Part shown: positions 1 through 12,500 of the stretch, one piece after another
Layout: each line of letters opens with the position of its first letter
Numbering within the stretch: the first letter of the stretch is position 1
Assembly (NCBI GenBank): GCA_963576475.1
Contig: OY754978.1
Span: 1,723,364 to 1,787,363 of the forward strand
Reading direction: 5' to 3'
Source of the DNA: Molanna angustata
Taxonomy: Eukaryota; Arthropoda; Insecta; Trichoptera; Molannidae
Length of the DNA stretch: 64,000 nt
Made by a program: the position numbers and the translations under genes
The notes under the pieces: generated by a model
The model's input: the letters and a program-made list of their open reading frames with translations, nothing else
Database searches by the model: none
What the model was told of the DNA's origin: nothing

Positions 1-78
1 AATTAAAAACGGGAATCGAACCCGGGACCTTAGGATCAGCAGATACATACCTAACCAACTGAGCCATTAAGGTCGACA
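1..78 (-). repeat. tRNA-derived SINE, family A (partial)
   Basis: Read on the minus strand, this is a tRNA-like head with an A-box-like GGCTCAGTTGGTTAGG and a B-box-like GGTTCGATTCC. The same head and tail unit recurs at 19735-19975 (minus) and 27083-27312 (plus), so it is a dispersed SINE and not a tRNA gene. The copy is cut by the window edge. Confidence 0.7.
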
Positions 79-272
79 TTTAATGATTCTAATATATTTC
101 TTGAAAGTTTTATTCTTATATAATAGAAGCACATTTAATACTTCTTCCATCCTTTTTCCTTTTTATTTTCATCTTCCCTTTATTTCCCGTCACCAGCAAA
201 CATGCAATAACTTTTTAATAACATTTTAATTTATTCTAATAATATTTTTATTTATTTTGATTATATTCAAGC

Positions 273-422
273 AGAAGCGTGGGAAGGCCCCAGACCAGAT
301 GGTCCGATGACATCAAAAAAGTGGCAGGTCCTCAATGGCGAAGAATGGCACAGGATAGAGACCAGTGGAAGTCCAAGCGGGAGGCCTTTGTCCAATACTG
401 GACTCAAGAAGAGGCTGAGTAA
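273..422 (+). pseudogene. RTE-type reverse transcriptase, 3' terminal fragment
   Basis: A 49-residue open stretch ends in TAA and reads as the extreme C-terminus of RTE-clade reverse transcriptases: a GRPQTRW motif, then DDIKKVAG, then a tryptophan-rich end (QWRRMAQDRDQW). Nothing upstream matches the rest of an RT, so this is a severely 5'-truncated copy, the usual result of target-primed reverse transcription. The longer open frame starting at 307 is a shadow in another frame. Confidence 0.7.
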
Positions 423-979
423 GTGTGTGCTTGTATACTATGATTGTCATATGTGGATAAATAAATTGGTCTGTTTTATATTTATTTTATATTGTATTCC
501 ATTTGTATATTTTATAAGACTGTATTTGTCCCTTTAATAAATAAATAAAACTGAGATCATAGAAAGCCGCCTAATTGACTCAAATTTCTTAAAATAGTTG
601 ATATAGGTATCGGAGAATATCGCGCCATATTCCATAAAACAATATTTCTAATACTCTAATAGTATCTATAGTAAAACTACGTAGGATATTTTATGAATGT
701 ACATAAGTAGACAAAAAATAGACTTTTCATATACTATATTATAATTACATTGTTTTATAAATGAATGTATTAAATATACTTTTTATAGAATTAATTTCAA
801 TTAAATATTCTCAATAACTGTAATTTGACAATAAATTTATATTATTTTAAATGAATTGTTGACAAGAAAACTCCTGAATTACCACAAACTGTATAGTCAT
901 GTTAGTGTGGTGAGTAACTTGTTTTAACAAGAAAACTCCTGAATAAACACAATCATTATAACAACAATATACAAATCTT
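423..979. other. AT-rich spacer, no gene seen
   Basis: Very AT-rich DNA with no coding signal. A short duplicated phrase (gacaagaaaactcctgaa, at about 860 and 928) is the only structure I see. Confidence 0.5.
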
Positions 980-1152
980 GGGGCAAGTCTGGTCCAACCG
1001 GCTAAATTAAAACGCTCGTGATTACCCATATCATGGATTTAACTATCACATGGAGTTATATGACATCTATAGAACTCCATATGATAATTATATCCATGAT
1101 ATGGGTAGTTGTGAGGGTTTTGATTTCGCCGGTTGGACCAGATTTGCCCCCC
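980..1152. mobile_element. Foldback MITE, copy 1 of an adjacent pair
   Basis: The left end (ggggcaagtctggtccaacc) is mirrored at the right end (ggttggaccagatttgcccc). The interior is also palindromic around cccatatcatggat / atccatgatatggg. It encodes nothing and is typical of a miniature inverted-repeat element. A related copy lies at 18996-19172. Confidence 0.75.
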
Positions 1153-1309
1153 TGGTCTCCGGCGAAATCAAAACCATCAATGTTTACCCATATCATGGAT
1201 ATAATTATCACACGGAGTTCTATAATATCTTATGATAAAGATAATTATATCCATAATATGGGTAAACATGGATGGTTTTGATTCTGCCGGTGACCAGACT
1301 TGCCCCCCT
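1153..1309. mobile_element. Foldback MITE, copy 2 of an adjacent pair
   Basis: A second diverged copy of the same palindromic unit abuts the first. It runs from tggtctccggcgaaatcaaa to its mirror ending ccggtgaccagacttgcccc, with the cccatatcatggat core again. The head-to-tail placement suggests tandem insertion or unequal exchange. Confidence 0.7.
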
Positions 1310-1454
1310 GAACGATTCCCCAAAGCTTCATTGCAATTAAAAAAAACTGTGAAATATCGAATAAAAAATAACTACATAAATAAATAAACAAGATACCTGT
1401 TGTGATGTGTTCATTATAGTGTGTAATATGTTTATTGTATAAATATATGTTTAT

Positions 1455-2936
1455 ATATGGGTCCTGATAATATACCGGCTGTTGTCCTGAAAAGGTGTGC
1501 AACTTCTCTGTGTCCACTCGTAACACAGATGATGAGGGATTCCTTCGACAAAGGATGTCTGCCTAAAGACTGGAAAAAAGCCCTAATTACTCCTATTTAT
1601 AAAAAAGGAAACAGAGTTAATGCAGGAAACTACCGACCCATAAGTTTAAATTGTATATTGTGTAAGTGCATGGAAAAAAATATTGTGAAGCAGCTGCGTA
1701 ACTTCTTACTTAAGTAATGGTATTGTCGGGCCAGAGCAGCATGGATTTGTGCCTGGGAAGTCAGTTGTGACCTATCTGCTACTCTGTTTGAACTACTGGT
1801 CTTTCAAATTCGACAACCAAATACCCATAGATGTTATATATTTAGATTTCCAAAAAGCATTTGACACTGTCCCAATAAGACGATTGCTTCTCAAATTAGA
1901 ACATCTGGGAATTCGAGGCAAACAATACAAATGGATCGAAAGTTTTCTCACCGACAGATGTTTTCAGGTGAGAGTTGGGAATGACCTATCGGACACTAAG
2001 CCAGTATTGAGTTCTATCCCGCAAGGATCGGTTCTCGGACCCATCCTCTTCATATTGTATATAGTAGACTTGCCGCTGACTCTTAATTCTCCTGTAAAAC
2101 TGTTTGCAGACGACACAATGTTGTTTGGCAACCCACTAAGAGATCACGTACAACTACAGGAGGAACTAAACAGCATATTTACTTGGACACAGAAATGGAT
2201 GCTCAAGTTGAACATAGATAAGTGCAATGTTTTACACATCGGCACCAAAAACCCGAGGATCACATACAGTCTCGATGGAACATATTTAAAGTCGGTGAAT
2301 GAACAAAAAAACTTGGGCATCACTATCTCTTGCGATCTGAATTGGGAGAAGCATTTGATTTCAGTTGTAAAAAAGGCCAATAGCTTAACATACTTAATTA
2401 GAAAAACCTTCAGCCACTTGCCACATGATTTGTTAATTACAATATATAAAACTTATGTGAGACCAGTTTGGAATATGGTAATATAAGCATGCTGGAAAGG
2501 GTGCAGAGAAGGTTTACCAAACTGGGAAATGGCCTCAGATGCTTAACATATGAAGAACGTCTGAATGTGTTGGGCCTCACTACTCTTGAGGAACGGAGAA
2601 AGAGAGGGGATCTCATAGAAACCTTCAAAATACTAAACCATTACTATGACTGACCTGAATTGAAGCTGATGTTCTGCCTCAACCAAAATACTAACTTAAG
2701 AGGTCATTGTTTGAAGCTAGACAAACACAGTTTCAGGCAGAATCCCTGGAAGCATTTCTTGTCCAATAGAGTCGTGGATGCGTGGAACAGTTTGCCACCG
2801 GAACTTGTTGTTGCACAAAGTGTTAATGTGTTTAAAAATAGACTTGACAGACTGAAAAAGTGAATACTGTTGTGAGATCAGACATATCAGCATAGCTGCC
2901 TGTCTGATAACATTTAATAATAATAATAATAATAAA
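1455..2936 (+). mobile_element. CR1/jockey-type non-LTR retrotransposon, 5'-truncated
   Basis: This copy begins inside the RT at GPDNIPA and ends in a (TAA)n tail at about 2916-2936. RT landmarks in order are the fingers segment YRPISL, a palm segment FQKAFDTV, the QGSVLGP loop, the FADDT catalytic motif and the LGI block, then the C-terminal VQRRFTKL and YEERLNVLGL region. Three breaks divide it: a frame change near 1717-1745, another near 2470, and an in-frame TGA at 2651-2653. No endonuclease domain is present. It is a dead copy. Confidence 0.85.
1749..2486 (+). pseudogene. Reverse transcriptase core fragment (FADD)
   Basis: This is the largest open piece of the dead CR1/jockey-type element, about 245 residues covering the RT palm and thumb. 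It carries FQKAFDTV (first catalytic Asp region), PQGSVLGP and FADDTML (the two catalytic Asp). Its catalytic residues are intact, but the frame is broken on both sides, so no full enzyme can be made. Confidence 0.85.
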
Positions 2937-3339
2937 ATGAAGTTTTCCGTTTAATTTTGACAATATTAATAAAGTTTTGTAATAATAGTGCTCCTATTTC
3001 AATATTACACAAACTATACAAATAAAGATAATATTATAAGTAGGTATACTTACCTATTTAATATATTGTCAAATCGTGTTCAAATTGTTGTTCCTGTTAT
3101 AAAGTTGAATGCGAAGTTAAAATTATAAAACTACAAACACTCACATACTTACAAATTAATAAATATTTTGAGATATTGTGTTTTCTATATGAAACATGTA
3201 GGTATGTATGTCAGGATAGGATAGTATGAAGGTCAGTCTGTTTTTCCTACCCAGAATATGAAAAGAGCATGATGGTATGTATGTAAGTTTGTAGATTCAG
3301 TATAAAAATATTAAGTCCAGGCCACTGCTATAAAAAAAT
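2937..3339. other. AT-rich spacer with dispersed-repeat fragment
   Basis: No coding signal. Bases 3190-3290 (catgtaggtatgtatgtcag, then a cctacccagaatatg phrase) match the interior of the dispersed repeat seen at 11690-12091, 20148-20880 and 40440-41452. Confidence 0.5.
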
Positions 3340-3344
3340 CATCC

Positions 3345-3590
3345 AATCGGAAATCATGGGCTATGGTTCGTTGATCCACGGTTATTGTCGGGAATATTCG
3401 AGAATCCTGAGGCCATACATGTTGCAGCCGACAAGGCGCTGCTACACATCCAATGCTCGATAAATGTCAAATGCGTCTCATATTGGACAGGAAAAGAAAA
3501 CATGGTTCTCAGACTCCTCGTCCAGGCCGCACCCGCAGTTAGGTGAGGGGGAAAGTCCAATCTGCAATGGCCAACACTAATAAAAAGTTA
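3345..3590 (-). pseudogene. Non-LTR retrotransposon C-terminal zinc-finger remnant
   Basis: On the minus strand one frame reads an NCGCGLDEESENHVFFSCP stretch followed by a stop. That spacing (C-x-C, then H-x4-C) is the cysteine/histidine knuckle found at the C-terminus of I/R1/jockey-type polyproteins. Stops on both sides show an old fragment. Confidence 0.5.
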
Positions 3591-5811
3591 TGTTAAAATG
3601 AACCGAACTATATATAGTGACTACAAAACAATTCGTTTTGTGCAACTAAATATTTTGTGCGCTTAATCAAACAGTATAGCAATAAATGGATTAACTTTTG
3701 TCACTGGTAACACAGGTAGCCAGTTCGGTGGTCACAATTTTTTTTCAGTGAAATTGGAGACGATATATATTGGATATCAGGTCTCTTGGGAGATTCTTTG
3801 AGTATTACCAGGGATGGAAGGTATCGTATTTTGAATGCCAGAGTAGTATGATTCCTTGAAAATCGAACTGATTTTCCATCGTGCTGGTTATTTAGTACTA
3901 ATTATTGATGTGCCGGATCGTTAAAAACGTATATCCGCGGATACGAATCCGAATACGGATATTTGGTGTCAAGATCCGCGGATCTTAATAATCTGTGCCG
4001 GTGCACATGACCCGTCTATTTCGTGTAAATTAATTTATATAGCATTTTGAGGTGTTCAGTTGCAATCTTTTTATAAGACAATATTTAGTAATTAGTAGGT
4101 ACCTTTAAGTTATGTAATTTTGGTACGGTAACTCACTACGATAAATGTTTGCAATATAAAGGTGCCAAATATTTGATTTTAAGAAATATAAAATAATATG
4201 AACGGAGTTTAATAGTTTTTCATTGCTACCTAATCACCTATAAGTACATATATAGCATTTCATCTATTGAGAAGGTGTGTGATAGTGAAACAGATTTTGA
4301 TATGCTTCAACACTTCCTTCCACCAACAGTCAGCGACAGAGGCAATGAGACTCATGAAAATTTTACTCTCAGGGTCATGTTTTTAATCGTGAACTTATAT
4401 GAAGACAAAATGAATTCAAACAATTATATTAAATTAAATAAAAATATCAACTGAATATGAGAGATAATGATGTACTGCATTAGGAAGATAGAGAGACAAC
4501 GCACTTTGAGATATTTACATTTTTATTGTAGAAGTAAATTATAATACATGACTCTAAAATATCAAACTTTGTTTGTATAGTACGAACTATTTCCTACAAG
4601 AGGAAAATGAAAATTGAATATAAAAGTGAAATTTTTAAATATTTGTTATAAAAATAATGTTAAAGATTGAAACTTATATATAACATGAATTTACATCAAA
4701 ATCAAACCAAACAAAATCTCTTTCATATCATACTCAAAATCATGATTTCAATCTATATTAGGTTCAAACATAATGGATTCACATTCATATATTCAGACAA
4801 TAAATCATAAAGGTATAACTCATCATACAGCTATGGAGTAAACATTTTAAAACAATATCGACTCGCAGCATGAATAAGGAGATCCCCTCGATGACCAATA
4901 TCTTCAAATGAATCCGGTTGTAGAAGATGTATTTAGATTTTAAAATTCTCGTGACTATTTGTATCTTGATCCCTCTATGTTACAATAAAAATCCTAGTGA
5001 AGAAATTTGTTTGTGTCCAAGTAAAAATCCAAGTGAAGAAATTTGTTTGTGTCCAAGTAAAAAAAATCCAAGTGAAGAAATTGTCTCCGACAATTTCCTA
5101 TATGTGACTCCTTTGTCGTCAGTTATAAAATTTTAGGTTAGGCAGAATTAAATGTCGTACATTTCATCGTCGTGTATATGCAAGCATGGTAATTGCAAAA
5201 TAATATCCAAAAAAAATATATTTCCAATGGCAAAATAAATGGAATAACATTCGAATAATCCATTTGTAGAATTAAATAAAAATTATGTTCGTCAGAATGG
5301 TGCGCAATATCAGGGTAGGATTGAATTTGGGATGACTGACATTTATATCAGCATCTAGATTATAGAAAAGAAAACAGGATTATTGGTTTGAAAAATGATC
5401 TCTTGCAAAAATATCTTGACATACGAACACATAAAACAAACTTACCCCAAATTCAGAAATTCTAATCGACGTCGGCCGACATTTTCCTACACTGGCCGTA
5501 CCGCTTCGATAGGTGTATGCAAAAAGAAAGAATTTGACATAAGCTTTGCTAATCATAAAAAATATTGCCACTTGACAAAAATCAATTTAGTGTGTTCGCA
5601 CAAAAAAAACTATAAATTCCCAATTATTAATTTTTCCCTATACATAATTTTCTATAACATGACACTATGTCTTGAAAATTAATAAGATAAAAGATCCGCC
5701 GAAAAAGTAATGGATACAGATCTTTCTTTTCCCTCGGATATCCGCGGAGACGGATATCCGGCACATCACTAGTACTAATATAGGAAAAGATCGAGTTGAG
5801 AAGATCAGTCA
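3591..5811. other. AT-rich intergenic DNA
   Basis: No gene recognised. Two short stretches near 3935-3990 and 5740-5765 share a ggatatccgcgga-like phrase in opposite orientation, so the interval may be one old inverted-repeat element. A small repeat-containing ORF lies at 4927-5136. Confidence 0.35.
4927..5136 (+). CDS. Small ORF with tandem NPSEEICLCPSK repeats (doubtful)
   Basis: The open frame has 69 codons. It has a hydrophobic N-terminal third (FKILVTICILIPLCY), which resembles a signal peptide, followed by three in-frame copies of a 12-13 residue unit around NPSEEICLCPSK, the last one diverging. I do not recognise a family. The surroundings are TE-rich intergenic DNA with no splice or promoter evidence, and short tandem DNA repeats of 36-39 bp would produce this by chance. 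Confidence 0.15.
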   Translation: MYLDFKILVTICILIPLCYNKNPSEEICLCPSKNPSEEICLCPSKKNPSEEIVSDNFLYVTPLSSVIKF

Positions 5812-6150
5812 CTTGATGTTTAATTTATTATAAATACAAACCATTACGCAATTAATACATACACCTCTGTTACATTTGATGTTTAATTTATTATAAATAC
5901 ATACCATTACGCAATTAATACACATATCTCTGTTACACTTGATGTTTAATTAATTATAAGTACATACCATTACGCAATTAATACATACATCTCTGTTACA
6001 ATTGATGTTTAATTAATTATAAATACATACCATTACGCAATTAATACATACATCTCTGTCGCACTTGATGTTTAATTAACTAAAAATACATATATCTCTG
6101 TAACACTTGATGTTTAATTAATTATAAATACATACCATTACGCAATATCC
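5812..6150. repeat. Tandem array, about 63-bp unit
   Basis: Five to six imperfect copies of a unit containing ttgatgtttaatttattata, then cattacgcaattaatacata and ctctgt. Copies start near 5813, 5876, 5939 and 6002; one later copy is shortened. It is non-coding and just downstream of the 3' end of GST-1. Confidence 0.85.
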
Positions 6151-6324
6151 CTCACGCATAGAGTAGGCAAGGTGTATTCTTCTATAGCGATTAATATTGC
6201 AAAAATATTATGTACAGTTTATTAATATAAAAATATACAAAAATTGTGTTATTTTGAGAGTCTTGTTTGTATAAGTTTATCTATTTAAATAAAATAATTT
6301 ACGTAAATATAGATATATCACAAT

Positions 6325-6330
6325 TTTATT
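6325..6330 (-). terminator. Candidate poly(A) signal of GST-1
   Basis: AATAAA on the minus strand about 146 nt downstream of the GST-1 stop codon, the first canonical hexamer I see in that direction. Assigned by position only. Confidence 0.4.
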
Positions 6331-6475
6331 ACTTTTAAAAACAATATTAAATGCACATTAAAAATGTCTTTTTTAAATATTCACAATTAATAATTAATAT
6401 TCCGGATATACATAATTATTATTGATCCTAATGTATCTCTTTATGGTACAGTATGTAAGTAAATATGTTTGTGTG

Positions 6476-6593
6476 TCACGGTTTGAGTTTGCTCTTAACA
6501 ACCTCCCCAAGAGCACGAGCTCCTCTTCCGTTGACCTCTTCGTAGTATGGAAGGCGCTCCAACCTTTGGACCCAATCCGTCAACTTGGGAAAT
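6476..6593 (-). CDS. GST-1 coding exon 5 (terminal)
   Basis: A 118-bp exon after a strong pyrimidine-rich ...tgttttag acceptor. It completes the split Arg codon, reads FPKLTDWVQRLERLPYYEEV and ends SKLKP then TGA at 6476-6478. The intron between exons 4 and 5 is 11.2 kb and contains the satellite and the errantivirus. Confidence 0.92.
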
Positions 6594-9500
6594 CTAAAAC
6601 AACATAAAAAAAATTATAGTAAAGAAATGTATGCTGTCGGCTATCGTGGCTCATCTGGTGTGTGTGTCCCTTAATTAAATAAAATAAATAAATAAATAAA
6701 AACTCTTAACGGATGAAGAGCCAAAAAAAAATAAAATAAATAAAATAAAATATCAGTATTCCGGGCGAAAGGTCTCGAATCCCGGTGGAGACACAGTTTT
6801 CAATTGTATGTTCAGTCTGGATCTGAGATGATTAATAATATAATGAGTTAATAAAAATCAATAAAACTTAATAACAAAAAGAAAAAAGAAAAGAAACATT
6901 GCATAGAATCTAAACTACGTGATTATTTTTGTAGACCTATTTAAGATAAAAATCTAAAAAATTAAAAATATAAATATCTTTGTTTATTCAACTGTTGAGT
7001 CTTTCCAGTTCCAGACACGTGACAACTGTCACTTCAATACATTGAGTTATCTTTTCTTGTTTCTTTTCTTTAGCTAAATGACACTTTTTCTAGAGGGGCT
7101 GTGACAACTGTCACTTCCATTCATTGAGTTATCTTTTCATGTTTCTTTTCTTAAGCTAAATGACACTTTGTCTAGGGGGGGCTATGGCAACTGTCACTTC
7201 CATATATTGAGTTATCTTTTCTTGTTGCTTTTCTTGAGCTAAATGACACTTTGTCTAGGGGGGCTGTGGCAACTGTCACTTCCATTTATTGAGTTTTCTT
7301 TTCTTGACCTAAATGACACTTTTTCTAGAGGGGCTGCGACAACTGTCACTTCCATTCATTGAGTTATCTTTTCTTGTTTCATTTCTTAAGCTAAATGACA
7401 CTTTGTCTAGGGGGGGCTATAGCAACTGTCAATTCCATATATTGAGTTATCTTTTCTTGTTGCTTTTCTTGAGCTAAATGACACTTTGTCTAGGGGGGCT
7501 ATGGCAACTGTCACTTCCATATATTGAGTTATCTTTTCTTGTTTCTTTTCTTAAGCTAAATGACACGTTGTCTAGCGGGGCTGATCCGCTCTCTCATACG
7601 AACAAACAAAATACAATTAACTATATTATAATATACTAGTTCGGATGAGGGAACGGGTCAGCTCCAAAACTGGAACAAAAATTCTCAACTTTGCTAAGTA
7701 TAATATACAAATATATTATATTATAATATTATGTCATTTTAATTTTATTATTATGATTAGGTATGTACTTATTATTATTTTTTTAAAATATTTTTTTTTT
7801 TCATAATTTTAGTTGATGTCATTTTAATTTAATCAGTTATAATGTGCCACAAAAGAAAAGCTCTACAACCGTATTCAGAGACATTATTGTTGTTTAATGA
7901 TGTTTTATTTCACATATAGAGAAAAATTGAGGCTCCCTCGATCCTCATATTTCAATCTGAATACGGATGTTAAAGTATAAATAATCTCTATCGATTAATT
8001 AAATCTGAATATGGATGTTAAAGTATAAATAATCTCTATTGATTAATTAAATCTGAATATGGATGTTAAAGTATAAATAATCTCTATTGATTAATTAAAT
8101 CTGAATATGGATGTTAAAGTATAAATAATCTCTATCGATTAATTAAATCTGAATATGGATGTTAAAGTATAAATAATCTCTATTGATTAATTAAATCTGA
8201 ATATGGATGTTAAAGTATAAATAATCTCTATTGATTAAGTAAATCTGAATATGGATGTTAAAGTATAAATAATCTCTATTGATTAATTAAATCTGAATAT
8301 GGATGTTAAAGTATAAATAATCTCTATTGATTAATTAAATCTGAATATGGATGTTAAAGTATAAATAATCTCTATTGATTAATTAAATCTGAATATGGAT
8401 GTTAAAGTATAAATAATCTCTATTGATTAATTAAATCTGAATATGGATGTTAAAGTATAAATAATCTCTATTGATTAATTAAATCTGAATATGGATGTTA
8501 AAGTATAAATAATCTCTATTGATTAATTAAATCTGAATATGGATGTTAAAGTATAAATAATCTCTATTGATTAATTAAATCTGAATATGGATGTTAAAGT
8601 ATAAATAATCTCTATTGATTAATTAAATCTGAATATGGTAGTTAAAGTATAAATAATCTCTATTGATTAATTAAATATGAATACGGATGTTAAAGTATAA
8701 ATAATCTCTATTGATTAATTAAATCTGAATATGGTAGTTAAAGTATAAATAAGTTCTATTGATTAATTAAATCTGAATATGGTAGTTAAAGTATAAATAA
8801 TCTCTGTTGATTAATTAAATCAGAATATGGATGTTAAAGTATAAATAATCTCTATTGATTAATTAAATCTGAATATGGATGTTAAAGCATAAATAATCTC
8901 TATTGATTAATTAAATCTGAATATGGATGTTAAAGTATAAATAATCTCTATTGATTAATTAAATCTGAATATGGATGTTAAAGTATAAATAATCTCTATT
9001 GATTAATTAAATCTGAATATGGATGTTAAAGTATAAATAATCTCTATTGATTAATTAAATCTGAATATGGATGTTAAAGTATAAATAATCTCTATTGATT
9101 AATTAAATGTGAATATGGATGTTAAAGTATAAATAATCTCTATTGATTAATTAAATCTGAATATGGATGTTAAAGTATAAATAATCTCTATTGATTAATT
9201 AAATCTGAATATGGATGTTAAAGTATAAATAATCTATATTGATTAATTAAATCTGAATATGGATGTTAAAGTATAAATAATCTCTATTGATTAATTAAAT
9301 CTGAATATGGTAGTTAAAGTATAAATAATCTCTATTGATTAATTAAATATGAATACGGATGTTAAAGTATAAATAATCTCTATTGATTAATTAAATCTGA
9401 ATATGGTAGTTAAAGTATAAATAAGCTCTATTGATTAATTAAATCTGAATATGGTAGTTAAAGTATAAATAATCTCTGTTGATTAATTAAATCAGAATAT

Positions 9501-12500
9501 GGATGTTAAAGTATAAATAATCTCTATTGATTAATTAAATCTGAATATGGATGTTAAAGTATAAATAATTAAAATAATCTCTATTTATTATGGAAACAAT
9601 CGACATATTAATCCACTAAATGTTATATATAAATGTTATTTTATACTTTTTAATTGGTTAAATTTTCTATTATCAATGTTTAGTAACTTGTTATAAATTT
9701 GATAGACGAAATTGAAAACGAGTAACATGTTGCAGATATACCTATATCTCATTTGTCATGTACGTATATTTATAAGTGGTCTATAGCAGCGGTCGGGGAA
9801 CTTTTTTAACCATTACCCCAAAACAAAATTGCGTAAGTCGATATTACCCCTTCCCCCTATTTTGAAAAGAAGACAATCAATGATCAATGTATATTTAAAT
9901 AAACATTATTTATTGAATTAATTTACCAGGAAAATAAAAAAAAAGTTACATGAAAATAGTAAGTATGTACCTAATAGACGAACAAAATAAAATTCTCAAA
10001 TTGGATCACACGATAATTCAGATTTTTTATTTATTTATTTTTATTTATTTTATTTCCGGGAAATTTACAGTATAATAACATTTATTATATAGATGCATTA
10101 GTATAAGACTAACCAATAACAAATTTCCACATTATTAACAATAAATTTTGACTGCTGTGCTTACATACTTAAAGCTACATATGAAAAACATTTATATCTG
10201 AACGATAGTGCATGAGTGTATGTATTTTCAGGTTTTCCTTTCAGATTTCTGAGAAATGGTGTTGCTTCATTAGTATTTTTATAAACTTAATCACCTGAAT
10301 TGATTTTTACACGTTTATGAAAAAGCAAACTAGAAAAATTTCCTTATTACCCAAAAAAAAACATATTTACCCCGGTTCCCCGACCGCTGGTGTCGAGAAA
10401 GAGTGGTATTGTACAGAGAGTGTGGTATTGTATTAGTTACTTAATGTGAGTTTCAACTTTCCTTGTTAAAAAGGACAGGATAGGTAAAGGTTATGTGAAT
10501 TCTCAAGGATTTCCACAGACAGGTACCAACCGACCTTTATTCTTTTTTGACAATGTCATAATGAAGGATATCTCTTGATTTGAATTCTGCGCGTGTAGAT
10601 GAAAGAGTAAAGCCTGGTTGTAACTAATAACAAAAATTAATTAACAACTTGCGAGAAAACATGAAACAGAAAATAAATTTAAGGTAAAATACATAGAATT
10701 ATAATGTAGTAAAATAGTTTGAAATTGCTCGTTTATATTTTATGTAAAGATCAAATATTGAGACAACGTTTCACGTGAACTTATTTAATTTGGAATATAT
10801 GGAAGTTCCAATATAATTACACAGCATCCTGAAAAATATATGAAGTGGGCTAGTAATCCAGGTCGCGAGTTCGAATCCTGCCTCGACCGATTTCGTTCAC
10901 CAATAGCACAAGCATTATTTTGCTTATTTTAGGGACCGTAGGAATATGTAATTGTTTAACAAGGACATATTCATTTAAAAAAAAATAATAAATAAATAAA
11001 AAAAATAGTTCCTATAGCGTAAACAATGTGTAGAGTAGTGATGGACAAAATCAGACTTGGTCTTTAGAGTATGTTATTGGTCTTTGATAGAGGAACTGTT
11101 ACGTGACATCATATAAAAACATCCATTTTTTTACACCATATTCTCTTCACTTGTCTGCCTTCATACTGGAATTTTGTAATCGATTTTTACCTAACTACCC
11201 GATCGGTTCCAGAGCACTGGAAAATTAAGAATTTGAGTGTTTCCGAAGACATTGCACCTTTTGATAGTTTTGATTCATTTGATATTTTGATAAAATATAT
11301 ATTTTTTATTTTGTTTTTATTTTATTATCGAAATCAATTACAATGTACTTACATATAAATTACAATTAAAAAGGCAAACAAGTTCCATGATATATTTTAC
11401 AAACACCTCTTTAAAAAAGGGGAGAATCCATTTTATATCACAACATTCACCAAACGTTGCTTCATCTACTAAATAATACGTAAATCATTTTGTCACTAAG
11501 GTAAACATTAAATTTGAAGCCAAATCAATAATATACACGTAAGGATTGTGTTAAAAGGTTATACAAAATTTTCAAAACATTCTTAAATATTTTGAATTTT
11601 TTAAAGTCTACGATTTTTAGGGAGTTCATAAAACCACTTAGTACGTTTATACTGATAGAAATGTTTTGAGGTAGTTGTACGTACAAGAGGAATATTAACT
11701 AGTTGCATGTAACATATGAGATCCAACTGCCGATGACGATAGTATAATGCATAATTGTCGAATACGTACCAAACGATAAATATTTAAACACAAATTAATA
11801 AATATTTTAATATATTTTTTCCAACATGTAGGTAAATATGTCAGGATAGGAAAGTATGGAGGTCAGTCTGTTTTTCCTACCCAGAATATGAAAAGAGCAT
11901 GAAGTATGTATGTATGTTTGGAGATTAAGTAGGTATCAAACTACGTATATATATCACCCAATATCTACTACAAAGTAGGTATTGGGTGAGATATTGTGTA
12001 GTGTACACTGCCTTGCAAATTGTATGAAACAATATCGTCACTAAATTCAATTTTTATGATAATTGTTAAAAAAAAGTTTGAGATGTACTACAGTTATGGG
12101 ATGAGATCTGGTGAGAAACACGTGGGTAGATAGCACGCCACACCAGATAAGACATTTTCATAAAAGGGAGAGCGCGGGACAAAACGACGTCATTGTTATA
12201 TTGTTCGCGTTGCAAATAGATACTGTGTTTAGTCACCTTCGGTGTGAATTATTTAGTAATTAAATTTAATATCATTTTTTTTATTAAGTCACCGCACCGC
12301 AGAGACTTAACTGGCGCAGTCGGTAGGATATCCCAAGCTTGAATCATAAAATCTGAGAATAGCGTTAATCTTAATTATTTGTGGGATTCCGAACTAAAAA
12401 TAAAAGTAGTACTTACCGAGGCGCGACAATCGACCAGTGGAAAATAGGACCAGGATGAGGACGGCAATAATTGCAATAAATTCTTGCCTCATGTAAGTAA

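Noticed and set aside
7963..9570. CRISPR-like array
   Set aside because: The 48-bp units are tandem with no unique spacers, in a eukaryotic intron; it is a satellite.
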